DNA of 64,000 nt from Nitrospira sp. Ga0074138 (GCA_001464735.1 LNDU01000030.1:1-64000); one strand, 5' to 3'; shown: positions 34,153 through 43,372, counted from the first letter of the stretch. Notes: generated from the sequence alone by a model not told the origin. Numbers and translations: made by a program.

Positions 34153-36168
34153 TCAGCTGCCGATCCTCCCGCCGTCATCTTTCGTCACGACGATCAGAGC
34201 CGACCGCGGGCGCCCGCCGCTCGGACCATCCGGCCACGAGCTGAACTGCTTCGGGTTGTTTGGATCGCCAGGCAAGTCGTCCGGCCGCTCACCCGGATGC
34301 TGGATGCCGACGAACATGGTTCGACGGTCCGGAGTCATGAACACACCGGTGATTTCGCACTGATTCGGCCCTACGAGGAATCGTCTGGTCTCCCTCGTCT
34401 CCGGATGGGCGGCCAGCATCATGTTGTTGCCGAACCCGGCATAGTTGCCGCTGTTGATGGTATTGGTCGAGATATCGGTCTGGATCCAGAGCAAGCCGCT
34501 GGGATCGACATAGATGCCGTCCGGCGAGCCGTACTTGTCGCCGAAGATCGTGGAGCCGTGCGCCGGATTCGCCGGATCGCCGCAGAGGGCGAAAATATCC
34601 CAGCCGAAAGTCGGCTCCGTCCAATCCTGGCGATAGAACCAGCGGATGATGTGACCGTAGTTGTTGACGGCTCGCGGATTTGCTGCGTCCACCGGGGGAC
34701 GGGCCGAGCCGGCTGCGGTAGACCCGTCTGGATTGTTGACCGACGGAGGGTTCGAGCCGCGCCGATTGTTGTTCGTCAACGTCGCAATGGCCGTCAGATC
34801 CTTGGGGAACGTGTCGATCCATTCAGGACGATCCATCATGGTCGCACCAGCGGCATCGGCGGCGCCACGTGTATTGATGAGAATGTCGTTGAGCGACCAG
34901 CCCGCCAAGCGCGGGTTGTCCGGAACGAGCGGCAGCCATTCTCCCGTTCCGTCCGCATGAAACTTCGCAACGTAGAGGATCCCGTCGTCAAGTGGGTTGA
35001 TCCCCTGCGCGCGCGCTTGTCTCCAGGGCAGATTGGATACATAGCGATAGATGTACTCGTTCCGCTCATCGTCACCCATATAGACCACGACACGACCGTT
35101 CCGCGCCTCTTGCACCCAGGCCCCTTCGTGCTTGAGCCGGCCTAACGCCGTGCGTTTTACCGGGGTCGAATGCGGCTTGAACGGATCAATCTCCACCACC
35201 CAGCCGAATCGATTGGGCTCATTGGGTTCTTCATCGACACGGAATCGCTTGTCGGTTGTGTGCCAGAGATAGCCAAACCCCGCCGCGGTAATACCGTAGC
35301 GCTTTTCCATCGTCGTCTGTGGGCCGTTCTTTCGGAAATAGCCGTTGAAGTTCTCTTCGCAGGCCAAGTACGTGCCCCAGGGGGTATAGCCCATGGCACA
35401 GTTGTTGAGCGTCCCCAATACGCGTGTCCCTGTCGGATCCTCGCTGGTCACGAACCGGGGGTCGCCGGCTGCCGGCCCGCCGATCTCGATCGGCGTCATG
35501 CCGGTGATGCGACGGGCAAAGGGAGAGGGCCGCACGACATCCCACTTACCGCGCCGGCGCCGCCAGTCCCAAGGAAATCCCATCCGCTTAGTGACTTCGA
35601 TGATCGAGACCCCGTGGGCATTGAGCGACTTGTTCGTCTTCTCTTGAGTCCAGTTATTCACGCCGTCCGGGAACAGCAGCCCGTCATCGGTATATTCGTT
35701 GTTCTGCACGATGAGGCCGCGCTGTGACCCCACGACAGGAAAGTACACGAGCCCGTCGTTGTGCATGCCCCACTGACGCGCCTGCTCATCTGCGGTGTTG
35801 CTTGCGTCCTGTTTGAAAGCCGGGCCGTTCGAAACAGGCTCGCCCCAGGCGATCAGCACTTCAGCCGTATAGCCTTTCGGCACGACAACGTCGTCGGCAG
35901 ACGAAACCGGCACACTTTCGAATCCCAGCGTCGGCCGTCGACGTCCCAGACTTTTCTCGTCTTGATCCGTATCTTCGGCTTCTTCAATTCCACCTGCCGC
36001 TGCAGGTACGGCTTTTAGCAGCGCCTCGACTCCACCCAGCGAGACCGCTGCGGCCGTCGCGAGACCGCCTGTCAAAAAGTTGCGTCGCGATAGGCGCGTG
36101 TCCACAATGTCCTGAAACTGTTCGTTCCCAGAGGTGTTGCTCACACCCTCGTCATCGATGATCGACAT
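34153..36168 (-). CDS. phoX: PhoX-family alkaline phosphatase (DUF839), Tat-exported
   Basis: This 671-residue periplasmic enzyme has a twin-arginine signal (LSRRNFLTGGLATAAAVSL). The PhoX/DUF839 body follows: VVVPKGYTAEVLIAWGEP, WGMHNDGLVYFPV, then GTLNNCAMGYTPWGTYLACEE and GAWVQEARNGRVVVYMGDDE, ending with FVGIQHPGE-type strands. PhoX enzymes hydrolyse phosphate mono-esters outside the cytoplasm and use Ca2+/Fe3+; the cysteine in NNCAMGYTPWGT is a family residue. The start has GGGAGGAGGG before the ATG. It is a single transcription unit. A Pho-box-like array lies about 400 bp upstream (36574-36606), rather far for its own promoter. Confidence 0.92.
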   Translation of the reverse strand: MSIIDDEGVSNTSGNEQFQDIVDTRLSRRNFLTGGLATAAAVSLGGVEALLKAVPAAAGGIEEAEDTDQDEKSLGRRRPTLGFESVPVSSADDVVVPKGYTAEVLIAWGEPVSNGPAFKQDASNTADEQARQWGMHNDGLVYFPVVGSQRGLIVQNNEYTDDGLLFPDGVNNWTQEKTNKSLNAHGVSIIEVTKRMGFPWDWRRRRGKWDVVRPSPFARRITGMTPIEIGGPAAGDPRFVTSEDPTGTRVLGTLNNCAMGYTPWGTYLACEENFNGYFRKNGPQTTMEKRYGITAAGFGYLWHTTDKRFRVDEEPNEPNRFGWVVEIDPFKPHSTPVKRTALGRLKHEGAWVQEARNGRVVVYMGDDERNEYIYRYVSNLPWRQARAQGINPLDDGILYVAKFHADGTGEWLPLVPDNPRLAGWSLNDILINTRGAADAAGATMMDRPEWIDTFPKDLTAIATLTNNNRRGSNPPSVNNPDGSTAAGSARPPVDAANPRAVNNYGHIIRWFYRQDWTEPTFGWDIFALCGDPANPAHGSTIFGDKYGSPDGIYVDPSGLLWIQTDISTNTINSGNYAGFGNNMMLAAHPETRETRRFLVGPNQCEITGVFMTPDRRTMFVGIQHPGERPDDLPGDPNNPKQFSSWPDGPSGGRPRSALIVVTKDDGGRIGS

Positions 36169-36573
36169 AGACCCTCCTCCCGTACGTTATGTATGTAGAC
36201 GGATTTGTGCCTCTTGCCCATTGGTTCACTATCAGAGCTCCCGACCTGCCCGTGATCACATCTTCAGAATTCGTCTTGTCAGTTTTGCTATCAGTGATTC
36301 CTTGTCAGATCGTCTCAGCACGCCAGATGACACTAACAGCATTGATTGCGGCGTCAGTGGCGCCTGCACGGATGGTTGATTGCTCTCGTTCACCTCTTCT
36401 CGAGGGATCTTCAGCACTCTCTTCTCCATAGTGATAGTAAGCCGAATCGAGACCTATCCATATCTTCAACATGCACCACTAGCGGTTGAATGAAGCTGCA
36501 GTCTTCCTTCACGCCGCGAGCTCGAACCCCACACCTCCTCACTTTCACAGTGATTCGTTACAGCTGAGTCTCA

Positions 36574-36606
36574 TAATCTTTAATAATGCGTGACAAACTC
36601 GTTAAG
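36574..36606 (-). promoter_or_regulatory. Pho-box-like repeat, orientation uncertain
   Basis: Minus-strand units are CTTAACGAGTT, TGTCACGCATT and ATTAAAGATTA. No -10 hexamer is found in the phase seen at other sites, and phoX is about 400 bp away. The site may be a decayed promoter or may serve an unseen transcript. Confidence 0.35.
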
Positions 36607-36645
36607 AGACGTAACTGGGAGAATGTCGGTCTCGTCTGTCGCGTG

Positions 36646-36743
36646 ACTCCCCAGTACTTGGAGTACAGGCCAGCACCGCCACCATCACCTATCGCTTCCC
36701 GATCGATGGACCCTTGACGCGGTTGCTCGGCTCAGGACTCACT
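36646..36743 (+). pseudogene. Fragment of an RMD1/DUF155-family gene
   Basis: CTCCCCAGTACTTGGAGTAC reads TPQYLEYRPAP, matching APQYFEYRPAP of the gene at 39446. After an out-of-frame deletion it resumes as ATITYRFPIDGPLTRLL, matching VTITYRLPLDGPFNRLL. It is a partial, internally deleted second copy about 3 kb from the intact gene. Confidence 0.65.
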
Positions 36744-36744
36744 C

Positions 36745-36858
36745 TTTGAGAGAGAAGAGAAAGATGACTGAGTGTCCGGTGTGTGCACGGCGGTCATCGC
36801 GCATGACGACGAGGCGCCGGCTCTTGATACGACCGAACATGATCTCGATGGGGGTGAA
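36745..36858 (-). pseudogene. Possible IS5-family transposase C-terminal remnant
   Basis: The minus-strand frame reads FTPIEIMFGRIKSRRLVVMR and then DDRRAHTGHSVIF before a stop. This resembles the RIERMFGRLKxxRRVATRYDK segment (with the catalytic Glu) of IS5-type transposases. The match is short, and no terminal repeats flank it. Confidence 0.4.
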
Positions 36859-37031
36859 TCACCATGTATCGCCTCCCGGAGGGAGGTACGATCTTGTTCT
36901 GACACACTAGCTGTGGCATGAAAGGCCGCACATTTCCCGCCACGGAGGCGTAGGCAACGATCCCGACACAGGGCCGCGTGCGATAGCTGCCGGCAAATGA
37001 TGCGTGCCGTTCGGATTAGCAGCGCTGCATT

Positions 37032-37604
37032 TTACCGCCGGGGACGGGCGGGCACATTATCCGGTGGGATAAAGACTGCCAGAGCTATGACCGTCGTCCA
37101 CTTGCCCTTCTTCCCGACGGCCGATTGGGTAATATTCAACGTCTGCACGATCTTTCCGCCCATCTTGAAGACCTGTTCGCGCTCTTTCCAGGCAACATTG
37201 GGGTCAAACTCCACGCCTAAGGTCGTGGCGAGCATCTGTGCCGCGAGGTCTTCTGTATATTCTCCAGTCTCTTCATCCGTCTCACCGTGCGCATGATGCT
37301 CGGAGAGATACCCATAGGTACCGTGATCGGTGGGCTTCGCCACTCCGACCGAAGCGGAAACCAATTGGTTCCGTTCATTGGTTTCTGATCGCGCCATGAC
37401 GCAAAACGTAATTTCTCCGGGCTTCAGCAGCTTCTCTCCATGCTTCCGGGGGATGATCTTACAGTGTGGAGGAAGGATCGATGACACACTGACCAGGTTG
37501 CAATATTCCACACCTGCGCTGCGTAAGGCCTCTTCGAAGGAGGTCAACTTTTCCTTGTGGACTCCAACTCCTCGTGTGAGAAACATATGCGTAGGTACCA
37601 TCAT
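37032..37604 (-). CDS. Pyruvoyl-dependent arginine decarboxylase
   Basis: This ~190-residue proenzyme decarboxylates arginine to agmatine, the first step of a polyamine route. The self-cleavage region is [17 protein letters not shown]; the second Ser becomes the pyruvoyl group. Other family segments are [53 protein letters not shown] and [20 protein letters not shown]. The track start at 37688 is rejected. ATG 37604 (or 37601) has AAGGGA just upstream and gives the usual N-terminus. A deoxyhypusine-synthase-like gene lies divergently at 38125, so the two may serve one pathway. Confidence 0.92.
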   Translation of the reverse strand: MMVPTHMFLTRGVGVHKEKLTSFEEALRSAGVEYCNLVSVSSILPPHCKIIPRKHGEKLLKPGEITFCVMARSETNERNQLVSASVGVAKPTDHGTYGYLSEHHAHGETDEETGEYTEDLAAQMLATTLGVEFDPNVAWKEREQVFKMGGKIVQTLNITQSAVGKKGKWTTVIALAVFIPPDNVPARPRR

Positions 37605-38124
37605 TTTCCCTTTCGCCGGGCAATTGGCCGCTCTTGTTCTTCGAACGATTGTTTGATTGATGTGGTTCCGAAGCGGCCACTCAGGCACACAAACTGGACC
37701 AGATCAACGGCTGTATCGGGGGCTTGTTGTAGCAAAGCGGAACTGGACTTCGCAATATCTTTCAGGACACTATTCTCGCATTACTGCACGAAGCCGAAAC
37801 TTTTTACTGTACGGTTACACGTGCGTAACGGATCTGTAATGCATTCCACGTAAACAATATAGTTCCGATTTTCAGGAATGGGTTCCGTTTCAACACAGGT
37901 TTAGAAATCTTGACGCCACCATGCTAGACCGCAGCGGCGAGACAACCGCCATCACTGGGGTTGTTCTCATCGCGTTTCCCCACACTGGGGATTTTCCGCA
38001 GGTGTCGCTACGGTTTGAGTCGGTTATATGTCGCAGGTAATCTTATTCAATCTACTCGCGACATGATCGAAGAAGACAAACGCAACAGGTCTTAGCCGCA
38101 CAATCTTGAGAGCTGGAGTTGAAT
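37605..38124. other. Divergent intergenic region with Pho-box-like array
   Basis: This lies between the arginine decarboxylase and deoxyhypusine-synthase-like genes. It holds the array at 37813-37845. A 39-codon ORF from ATG 37921 has no ribosome site and I do not call it. An ACAACC...GGGTTGT stem around 37940 could be structured. Nothing else was recognised. Confidence 0.5.
37813..37845 (+). promoter_or_regulatory. Pho-box-like 11-bp array
   Basis: Units are GGTTACACGTG, CGTAACGGATC and TGTAATGCATT. The last two closely resemble the porin site (CGTAACCTTGT, TGTAATGCATT). TAAACA lies 5 bp downstream but is a poor -10; TATAGT at 12 bp is better but out of phase. Which neighbour it controls is unclear. 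Confidence 0.45.
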
Positions 38125-39102
38125 ATGACACCGACCTCTATTTCGCAATTCATTGACCATCACTATCGGCATTTTAATGCGGCGGCGATGAAAGATGCGG
38201 CTCATGCCTACAGAGCTCACTTGGACCGAGGTGGCACAATGCTGGTGACGTTGGCCGGCGCAATGAGCACAGCGGAGTTAGGTCTATCGCTGGCAGAAAT
38301 GATCCGGCGTGACAAGGTTCACGCGATCTGTTGCACAGGAGCCAATCTGGAAGAGGATTTGTTCAACCTGGTGGCGCACAAACATTACGAGCGGATCCCG
38401 CACTATCGAGAGCTGACGGTCGAGGATGAACAGAACCTTCTGCTTCGACATCTGAATCGTGTCACTGACACCTGCATTCCTGAAGCAGAAGCGATGCGGC
38501 GCATTGAGGCGGCAGTTGCGACCGAATGGACCGCAGCGGATCGCGCAGGTACCAAAGCATTTCCGCATCAGTTCCTTTATAAGCTCTTGGTCAACGGCAC
38601 GCTGAAAGAGCATTACCAGATTGATCCAGCCGACAGTTGGATGTGCGCAGCCGCAGAGCGGAATCTCCCAATGTTTGTTCCAGGGTGGGAAGATTCGACC
38701 TTGGGGAATATGTATGCGGCACATTGCATCACAGGAGCCGTTAGAGACGTGCACACCGTACGATCCGGCGTCGAATACATGATGCATTTGGCCGAATGGT
38801 ATCTGGAAACGGCAGAGGCACATTCGATCGGACTTTTTCAAATCGGAGGCGGAATTGCCGGTGATTTTCCTATCTGTGTCGTGCCGATGCTGAGCCAGGA
38901 TCTTCGAAAAGATCAGGTGCCGCTCTGGGGATATTTCTGTCAGATCGGCGACTCGACAACGAGCTATGGGTCGTACTCCGGAGCGGTCCCGAACGAAAAG
39001 ATCACGTGGGGAAAGCTCGGTGTAGACACTCCGAAATTCATCATCGAGTCCGACGCCACGATCGTCGCCCCATTGATGTTCGCGTATGTCCTCGGTTGGT
39101 AG
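38125..39102 (+). CDS. Deoxyhypusine-synthase-like protein (possible homospermidine-type synthase)
   Basis: The ~325-residue protein belongs to the deoxyhypusine synthase fold. Family features include MLVTLAGAMSTAELGLSLAE, VHAICCTGANLEEDLFNLV, SWMCAAAERNLPMFVPGWEDS and FQIGGGIAGDFPICVVPML. The catalytic-lysine region is ITWGKLGVDTPKFII. Bacteria lack the eIF5A substrate in the usual sense, and bacterial members are thought to join polyamines or act on amines such as agmatine. The neighbouring arginine decarboxylase makes agmatine, which supports a polyamine role. ATG 38125 has GGAG eight bases upstream; the TTG at 38119 is less likely. Confidence 0.85.
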   Translation: MTPTSISQFIDHHYRHFNAAAMKDAAHAYRAHLDRGGTMLVTLAGAMSTAELGLSLAEMIRRDKVHAICCTGANLEEDLFNLVAHKHYERIPHYRELTVEDEQNLLLRHLNRVTDTCIPEAEAMRRIEAAVATEWTAADRAGTKAFPHQFLYKLLVNGTLKEHYQIDPADSWMCAAAERNLPMFVPGWEDSTLGNMYAAHCITGAVRDVHTVRSGVEYMMHLAEWYLETAEAHSIGLFQIGGGIAGDFPICVVPMLSQDLRKDQVPLWGYFCQIGDSTTSYGSYSGAVPNEKITWGKLGVDTPKFIIESDATIVAPLMFAYVLGW

Positions 39103-39445
39103 ATTACAGAGTTTGGAGCATTCTCTCGTATTTCCAGTATCTGAATGCCACCCACGAGAAGATGCTCTAGGCGACGAGCTTGCAGAGCGACCTTTGATCC
39201 GTGCATGAACGTCTGACTCATTATATCGAAATATCGAACCAGCACCCCCACTGTGGCATAACGAGGACCAAAGCCGCGTACCCGCCAAGTTCCAACAGTC
39301 TTCGTTGTTGGCCCAGCCATTCCCTCGCAGGTCACCAATCGAGCAACTCCTCCGTTTATCGAGTGCCTCTGACAGCCGCTAGGAGGGATGGTGACTGGAA
39401 CGAACAAAAGCAAATTCTTACAATATTGGGGTGCAAGGATTAACC
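39103..39445. other. Intergenic stretch, nothing recognised
   Basis: About 340 bp between the deoxyhypusine-synthase-like and RMD1-family genes. A 149-codon minus-strand ORF (38964-39413) overlaps the end of the upstream gene and has no recognisable domain or ribosome site. I see no promoter in the Pho-like phase. Confidence 0.5.
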
Positions 39446-40534
39446 ATGTCGGAACATGTCACCATTACCAAAGGAACCTGCTATGCCCTGTTCGCCTACA
39501 ATATCGGTCTGTCAATCAACCTGACGGATGCGGAGCGGCGGATCAGTGCCGGAGCGGAACGAGGACGTCTACGGCATAAAACTAGAGCTCCCCAATACTT
39601 CGAGTACCGGCCGGCTCCACTGCGGCTGGTTCAGGAGGGGACCATCCTCGACGTTAGTGGGTATCAGGCCAGCTCAACGGTCGAAGCCATGGTGTACGAC
39701 TTCGGAGCCGTCACTATTACCTACCGCCTTCCTCTCGACGGTCCATTTAATCGATTGTTGGATTTGAGCGAGTCACTCTACGAAAATGACCGCCTCTTGA
39801 CTGAGTCACGCACACGCGTGGAGCGGCTGCTTCACGCATTGGGTCCCGCAATCGAGCGCCCTTTGATTTCGGGGGAGGTGGAAGACTACATCATCTTTTC
39901 GATCGAGTCCTGCGTGCCGGAACACCCTCGTCTCTGGATGAGCCATGAAACCGACTTGGCTCATCTCCTGCGCGCAGAGCGGACCCCTTTGTCCGACCAA
40001 GAAGTGGCCGATGCAGTCTCCTGCCGCATCTCCTATGGGCAAGAGGATGCCGCGATCATCGATTGGCACTCGACGATCTTGTTCGGTCAGGAGATGGATG
40101 ACGTTCGCGCGGTGCTGGAGTTCGCTAACGTCGAGCTTCTGGAGATGCGGATACTCGACGAACAGCTGGACCGGGCGCTGGATGAGGGCTATGAAGCCTT
40201 GTCTCGAAAGCCGCGACTCCTATCGCCGCCGGGCTCCCACGAAAAAGACGTGACGCACATCGCACAGCTTCAAGTCGATAGCGCCCTGATCTTCGAACGT
40301 GTCACCAACACCTTGAAGTTACTGGGCGATCAATACCTCGCGCGCGTCTCTCGGCTCGTCTCGCAACGCTTCCATTTGGAAGCCTGGGACGCGAGTATCC
40401 TGCGAAAACTGCAGACCCTGGAGAGCATCTACGGCAAGATGTCGGATCGTGCCGGAACCAGGCGAATGGAAGTGCTCGAATGGATCATCATCGTCTTGAT
40501 CACGCTGTCAATCGTGCTGTCTTTTGTCCAATAA
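39446..40534 (+). CDS. RMD1/YagE (DUF155) family membrane-anchored protein
   Basis: This ~362-residue protein has the DUF155 body: TKGTCYALFAYNIGLSINL, APQYFEYRPAPLRLVQEG, AMVYDFGAVTITYRLPL and the later ANVELLEMRILDEQLDRALD. A coiled region and a single C-terminal membrane helix (EWIIIVLITLSIVLSFV) complete it. Family members in fungi and bacteria are tail-anchored, and their biochemical role is unclear. ATG 39446 is preceded by AAGGA; the track start at GTG 39431 is five codons earlier. A decayed partial copy lies at 36646-36743. Confidence 0.8.
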   Translation: MSEHVTITKGTCYALFAYNIGLSINLTDAERRISAGAERGRLRHKTRAPQYFEYRPAPLRLVQEGTILDVSGYQASSTVEAMVYDFGAVTITYRLPLDGPFNRLLDLSESLYENDRLLTESRTRVERLLHALGPAIERPLISGEVEDYIIFSIESCVPEHPRLWMSHETDLAHLLRAERTPLSDQEVADAVSCRISYGQEDAAIIDWHSTILFGQEMDDVRAVLEFANVELLEMRILDEQLDRALDEGYEALSRKPRLLSPPGSHEKDVTHIAQLQVDSALIFERVTNTLKLLGDQYLARVSRLVSQRFHLEAWDASILRKLQTLESIYGKMSDRAGTRRMEVLEWIIIVLITLSIVLSFVQ

Positions 40535-40564
40535 ACGCCCTGCCTGGCGCCTTTCTGGAATACA

Positions 40565-40619
40565 ATTTACATCAATTTAACGATCCGCTGATCGAGCCGG
40601 TAGGTTATTTACGTACAAT
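40565..40619 (+). promoter_or_regulatory. Pho-box-like promoter of LuxR-type regulator
   Basis: Two units, ATTTACATCAA (40565-40575) and TTTAACGATCC (40576-40586), are followed after 27 bp by TACAAT (40614-40619). Spacing and phase equal those of the two EPS promoters. Only two units are recognisable. Confidence 0.5.
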
Positions 40620-40697
40620 CACTACATAAATGGTTCCCATTATGTCACCTCAGACTACCGTTGACCGCGGACGACTGCTCGACCGGAGATCAGCGGA

Positions 40698-41504
40698 ATG
40701 CCTAACCAGAATTTACATATGAACCGCTTAGATTCTTCCATAACCAATCTTCAACTATCCTCTTATCTTGACCGATCCGAATTGATGGAACCTTTACCCA
40801 ACGGGCACAGGGTGGAGCGATCGACCGGCATTCAGAAGCGGGTTCGTGTCCTGCTGGTCGATGATTCCATTTTCGCTCTTCATGGCTTGAGGATGTTCCT
40901 TTCCCGGAGCAGCAACATCGTGGTTGTCGGCACAGCAAGAACTGATGCCGAAGCTTTTGCGGCTATCTGGATCTCCCAGCCTGATGTAGTTGTCTTAGAC
41001 GTTCAGGTTGGTCGAACAAGTGGAATCGACCTGTGCCGACGCATCCGTGAGTCAGATCCGAGAATCGCCGTCCTCTTTTTTTCCGCTTTCGACGACGGTC
41101 GGTTCCTACGCTCCGCCATTCTTGCCGGCGCACAGGGCTACCTGCTGAAGAGTGCGTCACCCCAAGCCGTGGTCAGAAGCATCGAGATCGTTTCGGCAGG
41201 ACAGGCGATTATCGACCAACGGTTGACGGACCAGGTGCTCATGTGGGTGCGAGATAGGACGTGGGCTGCCCAGCGCAAGGATATTGAAGGCTGCTCGGCC
41301 GACGATGAGAGGCTCCTTGCATGCGTTGCAGCAGGGAAAACCAACAAAGAGACGGCACAGGAACTCAACATTTCTCTCAATGTTGTGAATGCCAGACTCC
41401 AGCGAATCTACAAGCGCTTGAGAATCTCCAGAAAATCAGCAGCGGCAAGTTACTTCGCAAAGATGGAAAAACATCACGTGGCGCCTACAAGCCTCTCTCA
41501 TTAA
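40698..41504 (+). CDS. NarL/LuxR-family response regulator
   Basis: This 268-residue regulator has an ~45-residue unstructured N-terminus, then a receiver with acidic pocket VLLVDDSIFAL, acceptor Asp in DVVVLDVQVGRTSG, Ser in VLFFSAFDD and Lys in GYLLKSASPQA. It ends with a LuxR-type helix-turn-helix (DERLLACVAAGKTNKETAQE, LNISLNVVNARLQRIYKRL). The conserved catalytic residues are intact, so phosphorylation by an unlinked kinase is expected. A Pho-like promoter precedes it. ATG 40719 is an alternative start. Downstream, 41505-41736 shows no gene. Confidence 0.85.
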   Translation: MPNQNLHMNRLDSSITNLQLSSYLDRSELMEPLPNGHRVERSTGIQKRVRVLLVDDSIFALHGLRMFLSRSSNIVVVGTARTDAEAFAAIWISQPDVVVLDVQVGRTSGIDLCRRIRESDPRIAVLFFSAFDDGRFLRSAILAGAQGYLLKSASPQAVVRSIEIVSAGQAIIDQRLTDQVLMWVRDRTWAAQRKDIEGCSADDERLLACVAAGKTNKETAQELNISLNVVNARLQRIYKRLRISRKSAAASYFAKMEKHHVAPTSLSH

Positions 41505-41736
41505 GCTCCGCTCATAATCATCGTAAACGGCTGGTACCGCCATGTGCACTGCTCAGTCGCACAATAATGAAACCGTGCGACCCTCCAGAGCAGCTGCCCC
41601 ATTGTGCTAGGCTTACCATGCAACTGTCCCTGCATCGTAGCCGGCATCGACATACAGTAACTCACAGGCTTCATCAGCCGGGCAAATGCCATCGCGCGGA
41701 CACCGAAATCTCGCGGCATGCCTTAGCGTCGGGCGC

Positions 41737-42522
41737 TTACCTGGCGAGAATCTCAAGAATTTCGTCGAGCGGGCGAATGGTTCCCAGTAAGAGAGGGCTT
41801 CCAAATGTGCGATTGTGCCGATTCTCTTTGACTTGGAGCAATCCCGTGACCAAATTGTTGAAGTCACTCAATTCCGACGTTTCGAAATATGTGATGAAAT
41901 CCCAATCATCGAGACCGCTGGAGTGATAAAGCTTACGCTTGACCGTCTTTAGGTATGCTACTGTTGCATCCGTGTGTTCCTTCATCATCCTTATTCGAGC
42001 ATCCTGTGAGGTGGTCCACCACTCCGCATCCTTTTGAATCGGCACCACCACAACATATGTGCTGCCTTGCGGCGGTGGAGTTTTCAGTTCAGTTTTAAGT
42101 TCGTCGGGAAAGTTGGGCACATAGTTCAGCGCTTTCGTGATGCCGTTGAAAGCATTCACCTGGGTGAAATACTTTCCAAAACCTGTCGCCATCATATCTA
42201 CTAGAAAATTCTGATTGTGAACCATCTCCTTTGAATGAATTCGGATGAGAATATCAGCCCGCTCCGACAGTCCGCGTAGTAAGTACATATCTGCCGTCAA
42301 CTTGTCTCCATATGTGGTCAGTAATTTCTTCACATCGGTCGTGGCCAAGGCGCGGGTGTGAGGCTCAACGTGCCACCATTGCTCTGAGGCTTTAAACACC
42401 GCGAACGTGGCGTAGACTCCCGCTTCTTTCAGCAGTTTTTCTCTATCGGCTTCGGCCTTCACATGGCCCACCGTACTGAAGACGAATGTCAAGCTAAGGA
42501 TCACGGTGCTTAGATAGCGCAT
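41737..42522 (-). CDS. cld: Periplasmic chlorite dismutase
   Basis: The heme enzyme converts chlorite to chloride and O2. The signal peptide STVILSLTFVFSTVGHVKA ends before EADREKLLKEAGVYATF. The heme-ligand His is in MKEHTDA, and the catalytic Arg 13 residues later is in TVKRKLY; this is the H...R spacing of active enzymes. The C-terminal part (YHSSGLDDWDFITYFET, RPLDEILEILAR) reads very like the Nitrospira defluvii protein I remember. AAAAGGAGAA precedes ATG 42522, so the track start at 42684 is too long. A possible promoter is TATGAT near 42590 (minus strand). It stands as a single gene. Confidence 0.93.
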   Translation of the reverse strand: MRYLSTVILSLTFVFSTVGHVKAEADREKLLKEAGVYATFAVFKASEQWWHVEPHTRALATTDVKKLLTTYGDKLTADMYLLRGLSERADILIRIHSKEMVHNQNFLVDMMATGFGKYFTQVNAFNGITKALNYVPNFPDELKTELKTPPPQGSTYVVVVPIQKDAEWWTTSQDARIRMMKEHTDATVAYLKTVKRKLYHSSGLDDWDFITYFETSELSDFNNLVTGLLQVKENRHNRTFGSPLLLGTIRPLDEILEILAR

Positions 42523-42667
42523 CGACTTCTCCTTTTCCGTTTTACATGACCACCTTGTGTGGGTGAAGAACCACAGGTAACCAGCTATCATAGCGTGTGA
42601 TTTAAAGAAACAAAAGCGCGCTCGTTGGAGGTAGCTTCTTAAGCCGAATCCCGCAGCGTCGTGAGAC

Positions 42668-43372
42668 TCAACCTTGCCGGTCAATCCGTTGCCTTCTCAT
42701 CCATCCCAATGCTGCGAGGCCCGTCCCCATCAAAAGCCAGGCTCCCGGGATCGGCACGGTAGCCACGGTTAGTGACGTAATTTCACCTTGGATACTCCCG
42801 ATTGTCGATCCTTGTCCAGGGACCCAGAATTGTCCAAACCACGGATTTTGAAAGCTTTCGCCAACAGCGGGCGGGACGAGCGAGAGTGTGTCATCAAAAA
42901 ACATCCCGTCTCTTGCAATTTGAAAGAAGAAAATCCGAGGCGTGCGTCCGTTGACTAAAGGACCTGTCATGTTGCTCTGTGTGACAACCTCATAACGGTC
43001 GAAGTTGTCACCCGGCTGATTCGACACAGTGATCCTGTTGTCGGATGTCCCTGGAGCGGCAGCCGCTGTGAACGTGAGTCCACCCACGCTGTGGGTTAAG
43101 CTGCTCAAGGCATACCGTCCGAATGTCGTACTACCGGGAAGAAGGTCCGGCGTGGTTGATTCGAATGTATAGGACCCAGTCAGTGGCTGGATGCCATCGA
43201 AACCATCAGGGCCGATCAGCGAAGAGTCAAAACTTTTGACGGTTCCCTGAAAGTGAAAGGTAATCTCCGCCGCTTGCGTAGACCTTGCCAATATCAAGGA
43301 CAGCATAACTACTAGCGTAAGCGTATATGTCATTGCCTTGAAAATATTTGCTAGTGCTTGCCTATCCGGCAT
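42668..43372 (-). CDS. PEP-CTERM/VPxPA-type sorted secreted protein
   Basis: This 234-residue protein has an N-terminal signal (MTYTLTLVVMLSLILA) and a beta-rich body (ITFHFQGTVKSFDSSLIG, PLTGSYTFESTTPDLLPG). The C-terminal sorting region VATVPIPGAWLLMGTGLAAL ends in a basic tail, WMRRQR. That three-part ending (proline motif, helix, Arg cluster) is the exosortase substrate signature. After cleavage by the exosortase at 14189-15826 the protein would be released or attached to the cell surface. GGAGGA precedes the ATG. The body has no enzymatic motif. Confidence 0.88.
   Translation of the reverse strand: MPDRQALANIFKAMTYTLTLVVMLSLILARSTQAAEITFHFQGTVKSFDSSLIGPDGFDGIQPLTGSYTFESTTPDLLPGSTTFGRYALSSLTHSVGGLTFTAAAAPGTSDNRITVSNQPGDNFDRYEVVTQSNMTGPLVNGRTPRIFFFQIARDGMFFDDTLSLVPPAVGESFQNPWFGQFWVPGQGSTIGSIQGEITSLTVATVPIPGAWLLMGTGLAALGWMRRQRIDRQG

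Larger units (their letters stand above)
36169..37031. other. Gene-poor stretch with remnants and a Pho-like repeat
   Basis: Between phoX and the arginine decarboxylase gene I see no intact gene. It contains a weak 11-bp repeat array (36574-36606), a fragment homologous to the RMD1-family gene at 39446 (36646-36743) and a possible IS5 transposase end (36745-36858). The rest (36169-36560, 36870-37031) shows nothing I recognise. Confidence 0.6.

Noticed and set aside
38964-39413. 149-codon minus-strand ORF
   Set aside because: It overlaps the well-supported deoxyhypusine-synthase-like gene and shows no recognisable family.
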